The notes beneath the pieces were generated by a model, which was not told where the DNA came from, made no database searches, and saw only the letters and a program-made list of their open reading frames with translations. A program made the translations under genes and the position numbers. From assembly GCF_030272615.1 (NCBI RefSeq), contig NC_081406.1:164779521-164843520 (forward strand): 64,000 nt of DNA, given 5' to 3'. Below, piece by piece: positions 12,351-24,540 of the stretch (position 1 is its first letter; each line of letters opens with the position of its first letter). Origin of the DNA: Cryptomeria japonica. Taxonomy: Eukaryota > Streptophyta > Pinopsida > Cupressales > Cupressaceae.

Positions 12351-13660
12351 GGTTTGTTATTCAGGGGTGGACAGTTATGTGTACCACAAGGTTCTATGAG
12401 AGAGAACCTCATTCAAGAGAAGCACAATGGGTTCTTAAGTGGACATTTCGGTCTCAACAAGACCTTAGAGTTGGTTCAAAGGTTCTATTATTGGCCTAAG
12501 ATGCAGAGAGACATTCGAAGGTATGTTGAGCAGTGTTTGGTATGTCAGAAAGAAAAAGGTAATTCCTCCAATGTTGGTTTATATCAGCCTCTTCCCATTC
12601 CACATAGGCCTTGGGATTGCATTAGCATGGATTTTGTGGTAGGATTACCTAGAACTCAAGCAGGGTTTGATAGCATCTTTGTAGTAGTGGATAGATTTAG
12701 CAAAATGGCTCATTTTATTCCTTGTAAGACAACACATGATGCAAGTCATATTGCTTACTTATTTTTCAAATAAGTTGCTAGAATACATGGTTTGCCTACT
12801 AGCATTGTTTCAGATAGGGATGTTAAGTTTCTTCATCATTTCTGGAAAACATTGTGGAAGAGACTGGGTACTAATCTCTCTTTTGGTTCAGCTTATCATC
12901 CATAAAATGATGGCCAAACTGAAGTTGTGAACAGGTCTCTTGGAAACATGCTTAGGTGCTTGACAAAGGAATATGGGCAGAGTTGGGATCAGCTCATTCA
13001 TCAAGCAGAATATGCCTACAATGATAGTGTCAATCGGTCTACAGGTAAAAGTCCTTTTGAAGTTGTTTATGGTATGCATCCAAGGGGTATAATGGAGTTG
13101 AGGGATATCACTAACTTGCAGGCTAAGAGTGGAACAACAGATGACATGGCTCAATCCATGAAGGAGGTTCATGAGCAAGTGAGAAAAGCTCTTCAAGATA
13201 CCTCCCAAAAAGTCAAGGCAAGAGTAGATGCTACAATGAGAGATGTTTAGTTTTCTATAGGAGATTATGTGATGGTTCATTTGAACAAGGAAAGGATACA
13301 AAATTAAGTTCCAAGAAAACTTCAGATGAGGAGGATAGGCCCTTGCAAAATCTTGGCTAAGTAAGGGTCTAATGCTTACAAAGTTGATTTGCCTACTGAT
13401 ATTTCTTTGTCTCCCATTTTTAATGTTGTAGATTTGATTGCTTTCAAGGGGCAGCCACCTGAGGAGATTCAAAGAGTTTTAGATGTTGCACAATCCCTTT
13501 CTGATCTTTCTCTCCCTTCACTTTCTATTCCTCAAGCAGAACAGGTTCTAGACTCCAGGATTCTCAAGAAGACAAGGAATCACACCTATATGGAGCACCT
13601 CATCAAATGGAAGGATAAGCCTATCTCATAGGCAACAAGGATACCTGAAACTGATTTTCA
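12351..13660 (+). pseudogene. pol: Integrase with C-terminal chromodomain-like segment
   Basis: The zinc-binding HHCC part is intact (GHFGLNK, then CLVCQKEKG). The core shows the first Asp in ISMDFVVGLP, the second in SDRDVKF and the Glu in NDGQTEVVNRS. The Gln expected in the HPQ motif just before is a stop (12903). After the core comes a GPF/Y-like region and then VLDSRILKKTRNHTYMEHLI with WKDKPIS, which matches the chromodomain pattern of chromoviruses and is thought to guide insertion into heterochromatin. In-frame stops lie at about 12771, 12903, 13248, 13305, 13362 and 13629. Confidence 0.9.
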
Positions 13661-13713
13661 GAAGTTTGGAATCCCTTCTTCTTTGCTTCCTCAAGGAGTC
13701 ACATGGCTTCTTT

Positions 13714-13728
13714 GTTTTTGGGGGAGTA
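13714..13728 (+). other. Polypurine tract of the chromovirus
   Basis: TTTTTGGGGGAGTA sits immediately before the 3' LTR start, where second-strand synthesis is primed. It fits the plus orientation of gag-pol. Confidence 0.75.
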
Positions 13729-15883
13729 TGGTGCAGGAGCACCTAGTTGAGTAAAACTCTCCTTTTTGAGTATTTCATGCTTTCATGTTTTTAATGTCTT
13801 GTGTTAGGTTTATAATGTTGTTTTAGGCTGTTATGTGTCTTGTCTAGTGGTTTTGATCTCATTTTGTGCTCAAGAGGTCAAGTTTTGCCTTTCAGGCTTT
13901 GAGTTGACAATTTTGGCAAAAATGTGAAAAAGTGCCTAAAAGGTCTCAAACTGCTTCCAAAGCATTGAAACATGTTTAATAAGTGTTTTAAGAATTTCTT
14001 AGGTGTTTAGATAAGTTGATGAGGTTAGGTTGTCAAAAATGTCTTTTGGAGCAAGAAATGTTGTCATTTGGGCTTGAAAAAGTTCTCAAAGTTGTCATTT
14101 TTTGGATTTTTCTAAGACAATGCAGTTGTGGAAGCCTCATGTCCATACAGAGCTTTATAAATAATTAGAAATAATATAAAAAGGCCTCCCTTTTCCTTGA
14201 GAAAGTTTGGTGATTGTATTTACAAGAGAATCCTAATAGAAATCATGAAATTTTGGTTTTTCTCACTGTTTGTTTCTTCCTTGGAGTAACAGTCCATACT
14301 GTAGCACTTGTGTCTATACTGTACCTTCTGGGAAGTGTTCCTATTGATTTTTCAATTCTCCCCAAGTGATCATTGTACTGGTTTTTCTTTTTCAAGTTAG
14401 TGAAATAAAAATTCTCTCATTCTGTGTACTCACTGCCTTGTCAAGGGTTTGGGGTTGGAAAATGCCACAACTTAACTAATCCAGGCTTGGGCTCCCACCA
14501 AATTGGATTGGACAAGTTGGCTTATGCATGTACATTGTGTATGTATTTCTTTTTGAGTCAGAATTATGCTTGGAGGACAAATTTGAGTGAGGATTAGACA
14601 AGTTTTGGAACTTGACTAATATCCTTCTTGAAAACTCAAATTCTTGTAATCTAGATGCATTGAAGTACTAACGTTGCCAAGCAAGGGGTCTGAGAAGTGT
14701 CAATGTTAGCTTGATTCAACTTTAGTAGTTGAAAAGTTTGTAATTTGCAAAGTTTTATCAGTTTTTGTAATTGGCAGCAAGTTCACTATTTTTGTGATTT
14801 GTATTGTCAAAAAGCTCAAGAGATGCTTCAAGAGCAACATCGAAGCCTTGTAACTGTGAAGGAAATGTAATAGGAAATTTCATTAATGTTTTTCAGACCT
14901 CATTGAGGTATATTTCTAGTTATAACTCCTTGTTAAGCAGGCCAAAAGTTGTAGAAGTAGTTGCTTGGTAAAAGATAGTGTTCTTGATTGTGACAGTGAC
15001 ATTTTCACTACTTTCTTAGTTTGTTGCCAAGTGTTTGGCATAATGTTTGTGTGAAAGAGGTAGGGGACACATGTTGTAGTAATGATAGAGGTTCTATGAA
15101 GATGTAGGAACTTGTATTGGTGAACAAGGATGCAAACACAATGGTTATACTCCAAAACCCTCCAAAACCCTACATTCATGCCGAAAAATGAGGTTAGATA
15201 GTAAAACCACTTCTCTGAGCCTAAAACCACAAAAATATCTTTGCTATGACTTATTCCTCACGGTCCAAATCATCTCCCATGGTCAAGAAGCCCATCATTG
15301 TGTAGGGTGAGCAAAGCTAGGCCAATTAGGCCTCCACGGGCTAGTAGCCCTTGTTGACTGTTTTAACCAAAAGCGTGAACCTGATTACAAAGAGGAGTTT
15401 GGAACTTATGAAACTTTTTGAGAACATTCTAAAATAGTGAAACAAGTGACATTTGGGACCCTAGACAGTGTATAGTCTCATTTGGAGGTTTTGACCCATG
15501 GTTGGTGAGTTGAGTAAGCCAAAGGCTATGAGCCTTAAACTAAGTTTTGGTTGTCAAACCTTGAGTAAACCTTGTTGCTTCTATATGAACATGCTGGATT
15601 TCCCTAATGCACACTAAAAACAATAAGTTGAGTGCCAAAAGAATAGGGAATTGAGAAATGTGTAGATGGGTGAAGTAAGGAATTGGAGTAAGTTTGAGCA
15701 AGCATGTGAGCTTTCACCAAAAAGGGAGGTTGATGGTGAAGTCTTGTAGGGAGGTCTGATAATTGTAACTAATCTTGATATTGCAAACATAAGGAGTAGA
15801 TATAAACAAGACTTTTTGTTTCCTATTGTAACTTTTTGACCAAAATTGGCCTTTTGAGCACTTACCTAGCAATCTCCCTATCA
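13729..15883 (+). repeat. 3' LTR of the chromovirus, full length (~2.16 kb)
   Basis: Starts TGGTGCAGGAGCACC and ends CTCCCTATCA, followed by the CTCTT target copy. The last ~490 bases (15394-15883) are not found in the 5' LTR of this element. The short open frames within it look non-coding. Confidence 0.88.
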
Positions 15884-15888
15884 CTCTT
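15884..15888 (+). repeat. Target-site duplication CTCTT, right copy
   Basis: Pairs with 7787-7791. Host sequence resumes as CCATTGTTACCTCC, matching unit B from 24638. Confidence 0.93.
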
Positions 15889-17000
15889 CCATTGTTACCT
15901 CCTCCGCTTGGCTAAAGAAAGTTGTTGAAAAGAAGAAGAAATACACCTCGGCTATAGAATTGTATGTAGACATTGTCGCCCAATTGTTAGGGGATACACC
16001 CAAACCCAAGAGGGCTAGGAGGATGTCTCATATCATTATTGATTCTAGAATGACACCAAGTTATGGAAATTGTCGACCCCATGGTAGACAAAGAGGAACA
16101 TGAACTCATAGAAGCCAATTATCACTTGAGTAGAATTGACATCTATCCTTCTAACATAAAAGATGATATTTATCATACTAAGTTTTTTGTGAGTAATCTA
16201 TTGCGGAGGATAGAGAGGGAAGAACAAAATAATTGTGATTTGACTTGGTAGTTAAATATCCTCATTTCTTTTATCTAATCTCTTCTATCAACTGGAAAAG
16301 AAATTGATGAAGGCACTTCAAATGCACCTATGCTAGGAGGAATTGATGTCAATCAATTGGGACAAGTTAAGAGATGTTGGTCGATAACATCAGTTGTACA
16401 AGAGTGGGTGAATAAAGGTAAAACCCAATGTTTCATATTAATTGATGAAGGTCTAAGAGCTCACACTACCCTTGCAAACAAAATATGCACTCTCGGTACC
16501 AACCTGAAAGAGATTAGAAAAGAAATGGGAGGGATAGAGCTTATCTCCCACCAATTGGGAGAAATTTCTTAAATACACCTCACTCTACTAATAAACAAGG
16601 AATTATTAAGAATCACAAAAAAAATAAAGCAACTAATTGGAGAGAAATGGTCAATTGGAGATTGGTTTTACTAAAGGAGCTCCATACAAAGATAGTGGTT
16701 GCCATTGCCCAACATTTATCTATGATTAGGAACCTTCACATAGATTTCAGCACTTTGGGATTTAATATTTTAAAATGTGGGTGGGAGTTGTTAATGGCAA
16801 ATGAAGTTTGTGGAGACTCGAGGAAGAAGATAGAAGATGAATTTTAGCTAGAAAAATTTGGGATTACACAAAGAAGATGAAGATACTGACATAATTGATC
16901 AACTCGGTGCAGGTTCTAGATGATGATGAACTGGCATCGGATGATGACATGGAACTAATTGGCGAACTTGAGGGTAGTGATGTGTCTCGGCATGATTAAT
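15889..17000 (+). pseudogene. Unknown coding fragments 6-7 with acidic tail, unit A copy
   Basis: Continues the unit A coding remnant after the retrotransposon: a Lys-rich helix (WLKKVVEKKKKYTSAIEL), then separate open pieces at 16063-16251, 16330-16572 and 16647-16847. The last piece ends in an acidic tail containing LDDDELASDDDMELIGELEG and a stop near 17000. Unit B ends with a closely similar tail and the same stop, so this is probably the true C-terminus. About 200 bases present in unit B (about 25590-25790) are missing here. Function is unknown. The acidic tail and basic cluster of fragment 5 would suit a nuclear protein, but this is inference. Confidence 0.4.
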
Positions 17001-17994
17001 GCTCTCTTCATATTTTATTCTCTTGATCAAAAACTATCAACTCTAAAGGGCCGTTTACTAATTACTATTTTAAAGACTTGCATTTTTAACCGACCGTCTT
17101 CAAGAAGTTATTATCTTTTAAAAACTGAAACATATGGGATAGCTATTTATGCTTTGGAAAGCTAATCTGAATGGATCTTTTCTTTGGGAATGTAAACTAT
17201 ATGTCATTTTTTAGAAGGAAAGACACTATTATATTTTTTTTTTGAATAATTACCTTTGATATTCTGAAATAGAAATCTTTGCAATAGTTTTTCTAAAATT
17301 TATAGACTTTGTGCTATGATGGATGAATATTCATCCTTCCTATGTTGAATTCATCTTTGTTCTATCCTGTGATGGAATATTAAAGTGACTGATTTATCCT
17401 TACTTGTTCTATCGCCATGAAGCGTTTACCTTTGTATAAGTATTGAATGACAGTGATTTTTTTATTTTCAAGTTTCTATACTAGCTCTTCTAATCCCCAT
17501 CATACTTTGATATGAGAGTGAGAATCAATTTGGAGATTCTTTGATTATTTACTCTTTAAACTAGTTTACTTTTATGCCTTTAAAAGCATTCTGGTTAAAA
17601 TCTCCGCCTTTTATTTTGTTTTGGTTAAAAGCATCCATAATCTATCATTCATTGCAAATACTTAAAAGTTAGTTGTGCCTTTTAAAAGAAGCAAAGAGTA
17701 GGTGCAAGAGGATGTCGCACCTGTCTCAACTATTTGAATAGTTTGTCACCTATCTAGGCGGTAGAATATAGAGCAAGGTGACAAAATTTGTACACAAATA
17801 ATTCTTAGTATGTGGAAGCTTGAGAGTAAATTATAATTTTTTTGAGTCTGAATGTATATTTTCAAATTTTGCTTTAAAGGGTGGTGACTCTAGTTTAAAT
17901 CTTTTCATTAGTTAAATATTTTAAATAAGTTAAGGATCTTGTAAGTGCGAATAATTGGTGCAAATATCAAAGATTTCAAATCCCAAACACGTTA
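17001..17994. other. Downstream non-coding end of unit A
   Basis: AT-rich sequence with no credible open frame, matched in unit B at about 25901-26896. It may be the 3' untranslated and downstream region of the unknown gene. It ends at the duplication junction with unit B. Confidence 0.5.
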
Positions 17995-18168
17995 AGGGTG
18001 TAGGATGAAAGACCACAAGACAAGGGCCCTAATGAAATCCATGATCACAACTTTGATGTCAGTTCTATTATTCTAATTTTACAATCATTAGAGTATATCT
18101 AGGTTCCCAAAGGCACCACATATTTTGCCAAGAATTGTTTCCCTATATTACCCTTTTTTGGAAATTAT

Positions 18169-20398
18169 GTGGTAACTCATTTGGATGGAAAGAGAAATTA
18201 TGGTTCAAAAGAAAGAAAAGGTACCCACATGCCAAAATGCACCAGATTTTATGATTTTACTATTTGTTGTTATATTCTAGAAAAGGTGCAAGGTCATTTG
18301 AAGACCAAATATAATTTAACATGTGGAAAATCAAGGCCATTTGACCCTAAAGTATATATTGATCGAACGAGACAAAAGAATTTGTAAAGAAGGCATTATT
18401 ATCATGATATGTATTTATGAGGAAGATGTGATTAGATATTGCCATATAATATTGGAAGAAATATTGCTTAGATAGGAAATGGAAAGGAAAGAAAGGGAAT
18501 CAAGCTTCCTTGGTTTTTGTGTTGAGGAAACAAAGGAAATCAAGAAAATAAGTCTCATGATTCACAATTTTGAGAGAATATATGGGAAGGCTCCAACAAC
18601 AAATGAAAGGTTAGAATATGTGCTCCAAGATTGGAGGAATTGAAAGCAAAGCAATATTCATCCTAATGACCAGACAACACAAGTAGTGCAACCAAGCCCA
18701 CCTATGGCCCACCTTAGGAGAAATATCCAAAAAGATAGAGGATTGAATCTCAACCCCCCTTAGTACCATATCAAGAAATAGAAGAACAAATGGGATATAC
18801 ATAAACCTACCACTATTGGATTAGTTAATGATGAAAGAATAATTGCATCTGCACAATTCATGGCAGATGATGACTTTATAAAGAGTCTCGAGCTTAAAAG
18901 TTTTTGGTTGAAAATGAATATGAAAGAGTATGAAGAGAAAGTAGATACCAATAAATTGGTGCTTGAAAAATCTCGGTGCATGAGGAAATGGTTGCCTCTA
19001 CTTTCAATGAAATAGACTTTGAGAATATTGATGTAAGCCCAAATTAAGCCACAAAAATGCTCCAGGAAATTGGCATGCTATTTGTTCTGAATTGGGACTC
19101 GGAAGAAATATTTTTACTTAACCAAATAAGAAGTCAAGATGATTCCACATTTGCTATAGAATTTGATAATTAAAATGGGGTCAGAGGATCAACGTTTCAT
19201 CCAAAATAAAATTCAGTTGCTTACTGGTCAAAAGCCTCAAGAATGGATAAACCCAAGGTGCTACAAGTTGTTCAAGAAATAAGAGGAAATGCAGTTTTGA
19301 GAACATCGAGAGATACCACAACTTGGGAGGCAGGTATCATGGCATTACACTCAACAATGTTTGTGTAAGCAACAACATAGAACCAACATAAGGAGCTAGA
19401 GAAAGTAAAAAAAGACTGAATAGAATTAAATGGCTCATATAACAAATTTTATATGGATTATAAACAATTGAAAAATGACTAGAGAATTAGGGATCCAATT
19501 TAAAACATCTCGGGAATCAGGGATCCTCTCCCAGTCCCATCAAATGAAATGGTTGTTTATCAACGCCTTGTCACTCAATGTCCATCTTCAAAGTTTGATA
19601 AAGAAAAGATTAGAGATTATGCTGCAAGAATAGACTCCCCAGAGGATCAACTGCTTGAGGCAAGGGAAATGGATAAATATGAGGTCTTAGAAATCATACA
19701 AAGTATACTTTGATACATATTTCAAAATATTACCAACAGATTAAAAGAGGTACATACAATTGTTACCAGTCCCTTGTATAGGTTGCTCAACATTGCAAAG
19801 ATGTTTTTCCCATATTGAAACATATGTACATGAAAGGTGGCAGCCTATGGTTCATATTTTTCAAACATTTGTTATTAATACATGGTACTTGTCAAATGCT
19901 TGTCTATAGATATAACCAACACAAAAAATGATTGGAATATTGATTAGAGAATTTCAATTTGTTACAAACAAGGAAAACATAATTTTAGGAAAAATTGATT
20001 TATTCCACATACTACAACATTGGTGAATTCTCGACTTATTTGATGACCAAAGATAAATCAAGACTCTAGAAGAATCAAATAATGAATTTGAAATGTGCAT
20101 TCTTATCATTTTTTTGACAAATTGTGAAGGAGGGTTGTTACAAATGCCTATTTTTCATGCTTGTCAGAATAGACTGATTGTCATTGAAATAGACCATAAG
20201 AATTTTATAGAAAATGGAAGTGTCATCCTAGATAGCAAGTGTACAAAGAGATCCCTACTCGAGTTTAGTAGCTATGTACAGATTATCACTAGCCATCATA
20301 GCTCTCAAACATGCAATACCAACAACAATATGCTACTCTTCGGGAGTAAACAAAGTTCACTAAAGAAGAAAATACAGTTTGTTTTATCGCTTCTATAG
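18169..20398 (+). pseudogene. Unknown coding fragments 1-3, unit B copies
   Basis: Counterparts of the fragments at 1301-1552, 1950-2327 and 3187-3552. Open pieces lie at 18169-18387 (contains YGSKERKGTHMPKCTRFYDF) and 20093-20398 (MCILIIFLTNCEGGLLQMPI). The pieces between are interrupted. B lacks about 26 bases near 18450 that A has at about 1585-1610. Some stops are shared with A, so the coding region may already have been broken before duplication, or the shared stops mark exon ends. Not recognised. Confidence 0.35.
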
Positions 20399-23186
20399 CA
20401 TGTAGAACCTTGCCAAATTGTGGAGATCACGAGTATCTACTGGAGTACAAATAAAATAACGCATGATTAAATTTTCATTTAAATTTGTCATCAGATGTTA
20501 GTGTCTTGTTCCTTTTTCTCTCTTATTACAACTTGTCAACTTTCTATTCATTTATGGTTCAACCAATCCAGTTAAGCTTTTTCACCTTAGCATTACACCA
20601 AAAGGGAACCAACTCAACATCAAAATGCCCTTGTTACCTCAGCCAACACATCTTCCTCCATTTTAAAGAAAATATTTTTGTCTCGCATGCAATGTAAATA
20701 TGTTGTATGGCATATTATTTAGTTATAAATTTTATCAAGATTGATTTCGACAAGTGTACAAATAGTCTAAAGCTTGTTTTGTTCCATTGTTCTTATAAAA
20801 TGGAATTCAAGTCCATTTTGTACGGGTTCTAAAATATTGTATTGGTTGGGTAAATAAGTAAGTGTCTGAGCTTAGAGTCATAGTACATAGTTGTAGAGAT
20901 TGTATACTTTCATGAAACAACTTCAATGATCTTTGGATATGATGAATATATTGCATAAGTGTCTCTACTTTGTGCTCTCTATTTCATATTTAATAAATGA
21001 TGTTAAGAATATTTTGATTTGTCCTTACAAATTTCTTGTAATTTTGTTATGTGTGTGTGGGTTTTTCTTAATGGTAAAATTAAATGTTGTATGCATTTAG
21101 CTATAAAATTGAGAGTTATAATTTAGATCTATAAATAGGATTTTGTAATCACATGAGTGTAATTATTTTATGTAAAGAATAAATGATAAAGTCTAGTGAC
21201 TTGAATTAATTTTTATCAAGTGAATGTATGGAAGATTGGATGCTAGACTCCATACCCGAGGATTTAGGCATCAATTTGTTTGGTGGTCAGTATTTGTTTC
21301 AGAAACATCTTAATAATAAATTTTATCTACGTTTGATTGTAGGAGTAGGTTTAGTTCAGAATTCATTCCCAATTGTTGAGTGCTAATGATAAACCAAGAA
21401 TGCAACAACATTATAAAGCAATTTATTATTTATTTGACATATTTTCACTGGTATTCATCTACTATACATATAATATTTGTGAATTTGTGTTAAAACTTTA
21501 AATATTAGAAGGTTCACCGGCCTAGGTCTAGCATAGCCTAAAGAGTAGGAGACTATTCAATCTTTTGATTGAAATCCACTCATTTCTCCATTGACCCAGA
21601 GATTTGTTGATAGAACATTCCTAATTCTTATGAATTTCTAGACACTTAGTTCGAAACACCAAAAGATTGATGACTCTATTAGGGAACTATCATAGTATTT
21701 GTCAAATTTTAGTCCAATAGTCTTTCATGGGTAGCTAGAGTTTCACTTAAGCCATTTGTTCTTGTTACCCATGTTTCAGTCAAAATTTTAGTCCTTATTT
21801 TATCCCCATCATATGTTAACTCGCAAGATTTACCTATTGCAAGGTTGGCCTTTTATGGCTTCCCAGAACCAAAAACTTTCTTTGCCTTAGTTCTTATATT
21901 CCCTAATCAACCAATCAACTATGTAATGTTTAATTCATTATCACATCAAACTTATCTCTAAGAGGCCCCACCCCCTTGTAACATTGGTATATCGCTTGTT
22001 TTCTAAAATCAAGACCTCACTTTTTATAGTCCAAAATGCTCTTTGTATGTCGATTGTCCAATATGTTGATGTGAGTAAGACTAATTTGTTGATACATGGT
22101 GTCTCCACTCATCTTAAGTATTGGTCGATCACACTTTTTAAGAACTTTTCACAAACTTAAATTCTTCTACACTTCCTACTTAGGTTGATAGCTCGATGAT
22201 GAGCAATTTAGTTTTCAAAACACTCTTTGGGCGGTGACATCAGCAAGTCCCATGTACTAAAACACATTTATTTTAAATCAAACCATAGAAGGGAAAAAAA
22301 TGAAAATGCCTTTTTCGGAGAAGGGATTTCATTTTTTTATGGCAAGTAGACTGGTATGGAAAGCCACCGAAATTAATTGAGTTAATTTATCAATGCACTT
22401 ATAGAGCTACCCACCTTTTTTTGTGAGCTCCATTTTATATTCTGGGTGGTGAAAAAAGGAGCCAAAGAAAAGAATGGATTCTGAGTGCGCTTTTACTTGA
22501 CAATTTAGCTCTAGTAAGAGTTCTTCTCCTCTAATTCTCTATTTTTTAGGATAAAGAATTAGGTTTTAGAAATGGGTTTCAAGGAAAAATCTCCTTAATA
22601 ATGTATATGAACTATTGCACTTGTTGCACCCTACTTTTCTTTCCATTCACTCTATTCCTTGTAATATTTGCAAAAACCCTAGCTCTCCTTCTGATACATG
22701 CATTGAAGAACAAAGAATCCCTTGGTATAGAAAGTGAATTCAAGAATGTGAGGGATATCAACATTTGAAACTCTAGCCTAAGGGAAGTGTTGAAAAGGTT
22801 CCAAAGACGAGACCCTTCCCCTATTGCGCAGAGGGTGATTGATAGTAAATTATTAAGAGAAAGAGGTTACCAACTTGCCATTGCATGTCCAAAATCGGTC
22901 ATGAACTTCATTTGAAATTATCATGTCGGCTCCCCTAAGGTTAGAGGCCCAATTGATACATTAATAGAAAAGATTGGTCTTGATATGGTGGCTAATGTGT
23001 TATAGATCCCAAATTGAGAATGGTATGTAGACCTGTCAATACAATATGGATGGAAATATTTTAGAATCATGTGTAGATTGGTGCCTCATCCAACTAGCCC
23101 AAATGTGATTGGAAGTAGAAATAATAGGCAAGTCAAAGCTTCCCTCATGAATTAGAACAGAGCTTTTCAAAAGCAATATTGCCAAT

Positions 23187-24450
23187 GTGATTTTGTTATT
23201 ACTTAGGGAAACTAAGAGGCCTAGAACAAAATACTTTGAAGAATTGATGTGCAGGTTGTTATTGGCAAATTATTTTGAGGATGAATTTGTGGATTGGGTA
23301 ACACTAATGAGTAATCTCCTACATGAGAAATTGGTTAACTACCCAAAAAGGTGTGAATTCCATTTTTATTTTGTGTTATTTTATATACTTGTTGGTAGCG
23401 ATGTGACTTGGCCAGGCCTAGCCGTGAACGGTTCACTAGTGAAAGGAAGACCTGTTTATAAATGCTTTCACCACTTATAGGAGGATATGGGCATGAGGGA
23501 TTTCTCCCATGTTTACGATGCATTCTTCATGACCCTAATGAAAAGATTTCAAGGGTCTCATGAGAAAACAATCCCACTGAAGTTGCTTCCTTAGTACCAT
23601 AATTGGTAGTTTTTACATTCAATTCCACACCTTCACCTATCTAAGGATACAAAAATATGAAAAATATCCTTTGAAACTACCTAGGTATGTTTCAAATTAT
23701 CTGATATTTTTGGAATTATGTTGCTAGATGGAATTTATGAATATCAAGTATTCAACATTGAAGAAGAAGGGGTACCCTTTCCCTTGTCTTTCTCATATTT
23801 TTCTTGCAAAAATAATGAAGCTGTGAAGAGCACAAACAAATTGTTGGTAGAGTTTGGTTTCCATTACCAGCCTTTGAGAAGTAATTTTGACAACAAGGGT
23901 TATGCCCAAACAAATTTCTATGGCTCAACTTTCTACCTCCATGTACCTCAATTGGAAGATTTATGGGAAGACTATCGGGATCATAGAGAAGTCGAGAGGA
24001 GGGATTTCATGTGATTGACAATGGAGCAAGTTATTGCTTTAAATATCCTTCTCCAACTTTTGGAGGATGAAAAAGATGATGGCTCAAATCTAATTAATGA
24101 GTCCTACCATGATGTAGTTGTGATACCTCTTCCTATGATTCAATAGTCCCAAGAGGAGGTGACATATATCAAAATATGCATCTCTAATGTTTTGAAGTTA
24201 CAAAATAAAATTAGCTCTCATGTCCTCTCTCCTTCACAAAAGGTAACTCCATCAATAGAAAAGAGCTTGTCTCAAAGCTTTTAGGCTACTAAGACTATAA
24301 CTAAGGCTAGAGCCACTTCACACAAGTCCAACTCCCACTTTGGAGGAGATGAGGAACCCCCGAAGGATCAGCCAAATTTGAAGTCAATTTGTGAAGCAAG
24401 CAAATTACCAGCCCACCCAAAAGGAAGAGAGATAGGAGGTATTCTTGGCA
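23187..24450 (+). pseudogene. Unknown coding fragments 4-5, unit B copies
   Basis: The first piece (23187-23480) matches A 6309-6665 and includes LMSNLLHEKLVNYPKRCEFH and a hydrophobic run with LVGSDVTWPGL. The second (23718-24014) is the best-preserved version of fragment 5, with EYQVFNIEEEGVPFPLSFSY and LEDLWEDYRDHREVERRDFM, then a stop followed by more recognisable sequence to about 24450. Comparison with A suggests one exon-like block of about 250-300 codons. No family was recognised. Confidence 0.4.
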
Positions 24451-24540
24451 CAATAGGTAACTCCTCTCGTTGTCACCATTGTTGATGATGATGCACATAT
24501 TTTTTATCATATAGATGGAGACTCTTCTTTAGGCCTACCT

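Larger units (their letters stand above)
7792..15883 (+). mobile_element. Ty3/gypsy chromovirus inserted in unit A
   Basis: An 8092 bp element bounded by TG...CA and a 5 bp CTCTT target duplication, confirmed by the empty site in unit B. The order of parts is: partial 5' LTR, copia-like gag scrap, gypsy gag and zinc knuckle, protease, reverse transcriptase, RNase H, integrase, a chromodomain-like end, polypurine tract, full 3' LTR. The chromodomain after integrase places it among the chromoviruses of the Ty3/gypsy group; the clade is not resolved. It cannot be active on its own, because the frame has many stops and at least two frameshifts, and the 5' LTR end and primer site are missing. In the first ~270 bases the two LTRs differ at about 10 positions by eye (about 4%). 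Confidence 0.93.
1124..17994 (+). repeat. Unit A of an ~8.8 kb head-to-tail duplication, split by a chromovirus
   Basis: Unit A matches unit B (17995-26896) almost end to end. It starts at GTTAAGGGCATAGGATG (compare GTTAAGGGTGTAGGATG in B) and ends at ATCCCAAACAC, the same bases that end unit B. Without the retrotransposon and one target copy it measures about 8.77 kb, against about 8.90 kb for B. Much of the difference is a ~200 bp deletion in A near 16850-16910. Over ~310 aligned bases from 3211 I count about 15 substitutions by eye, roughly 5%. The unit holds decayed pieces of an unrecognised coding region, listed separately. Confidence 0.85.
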
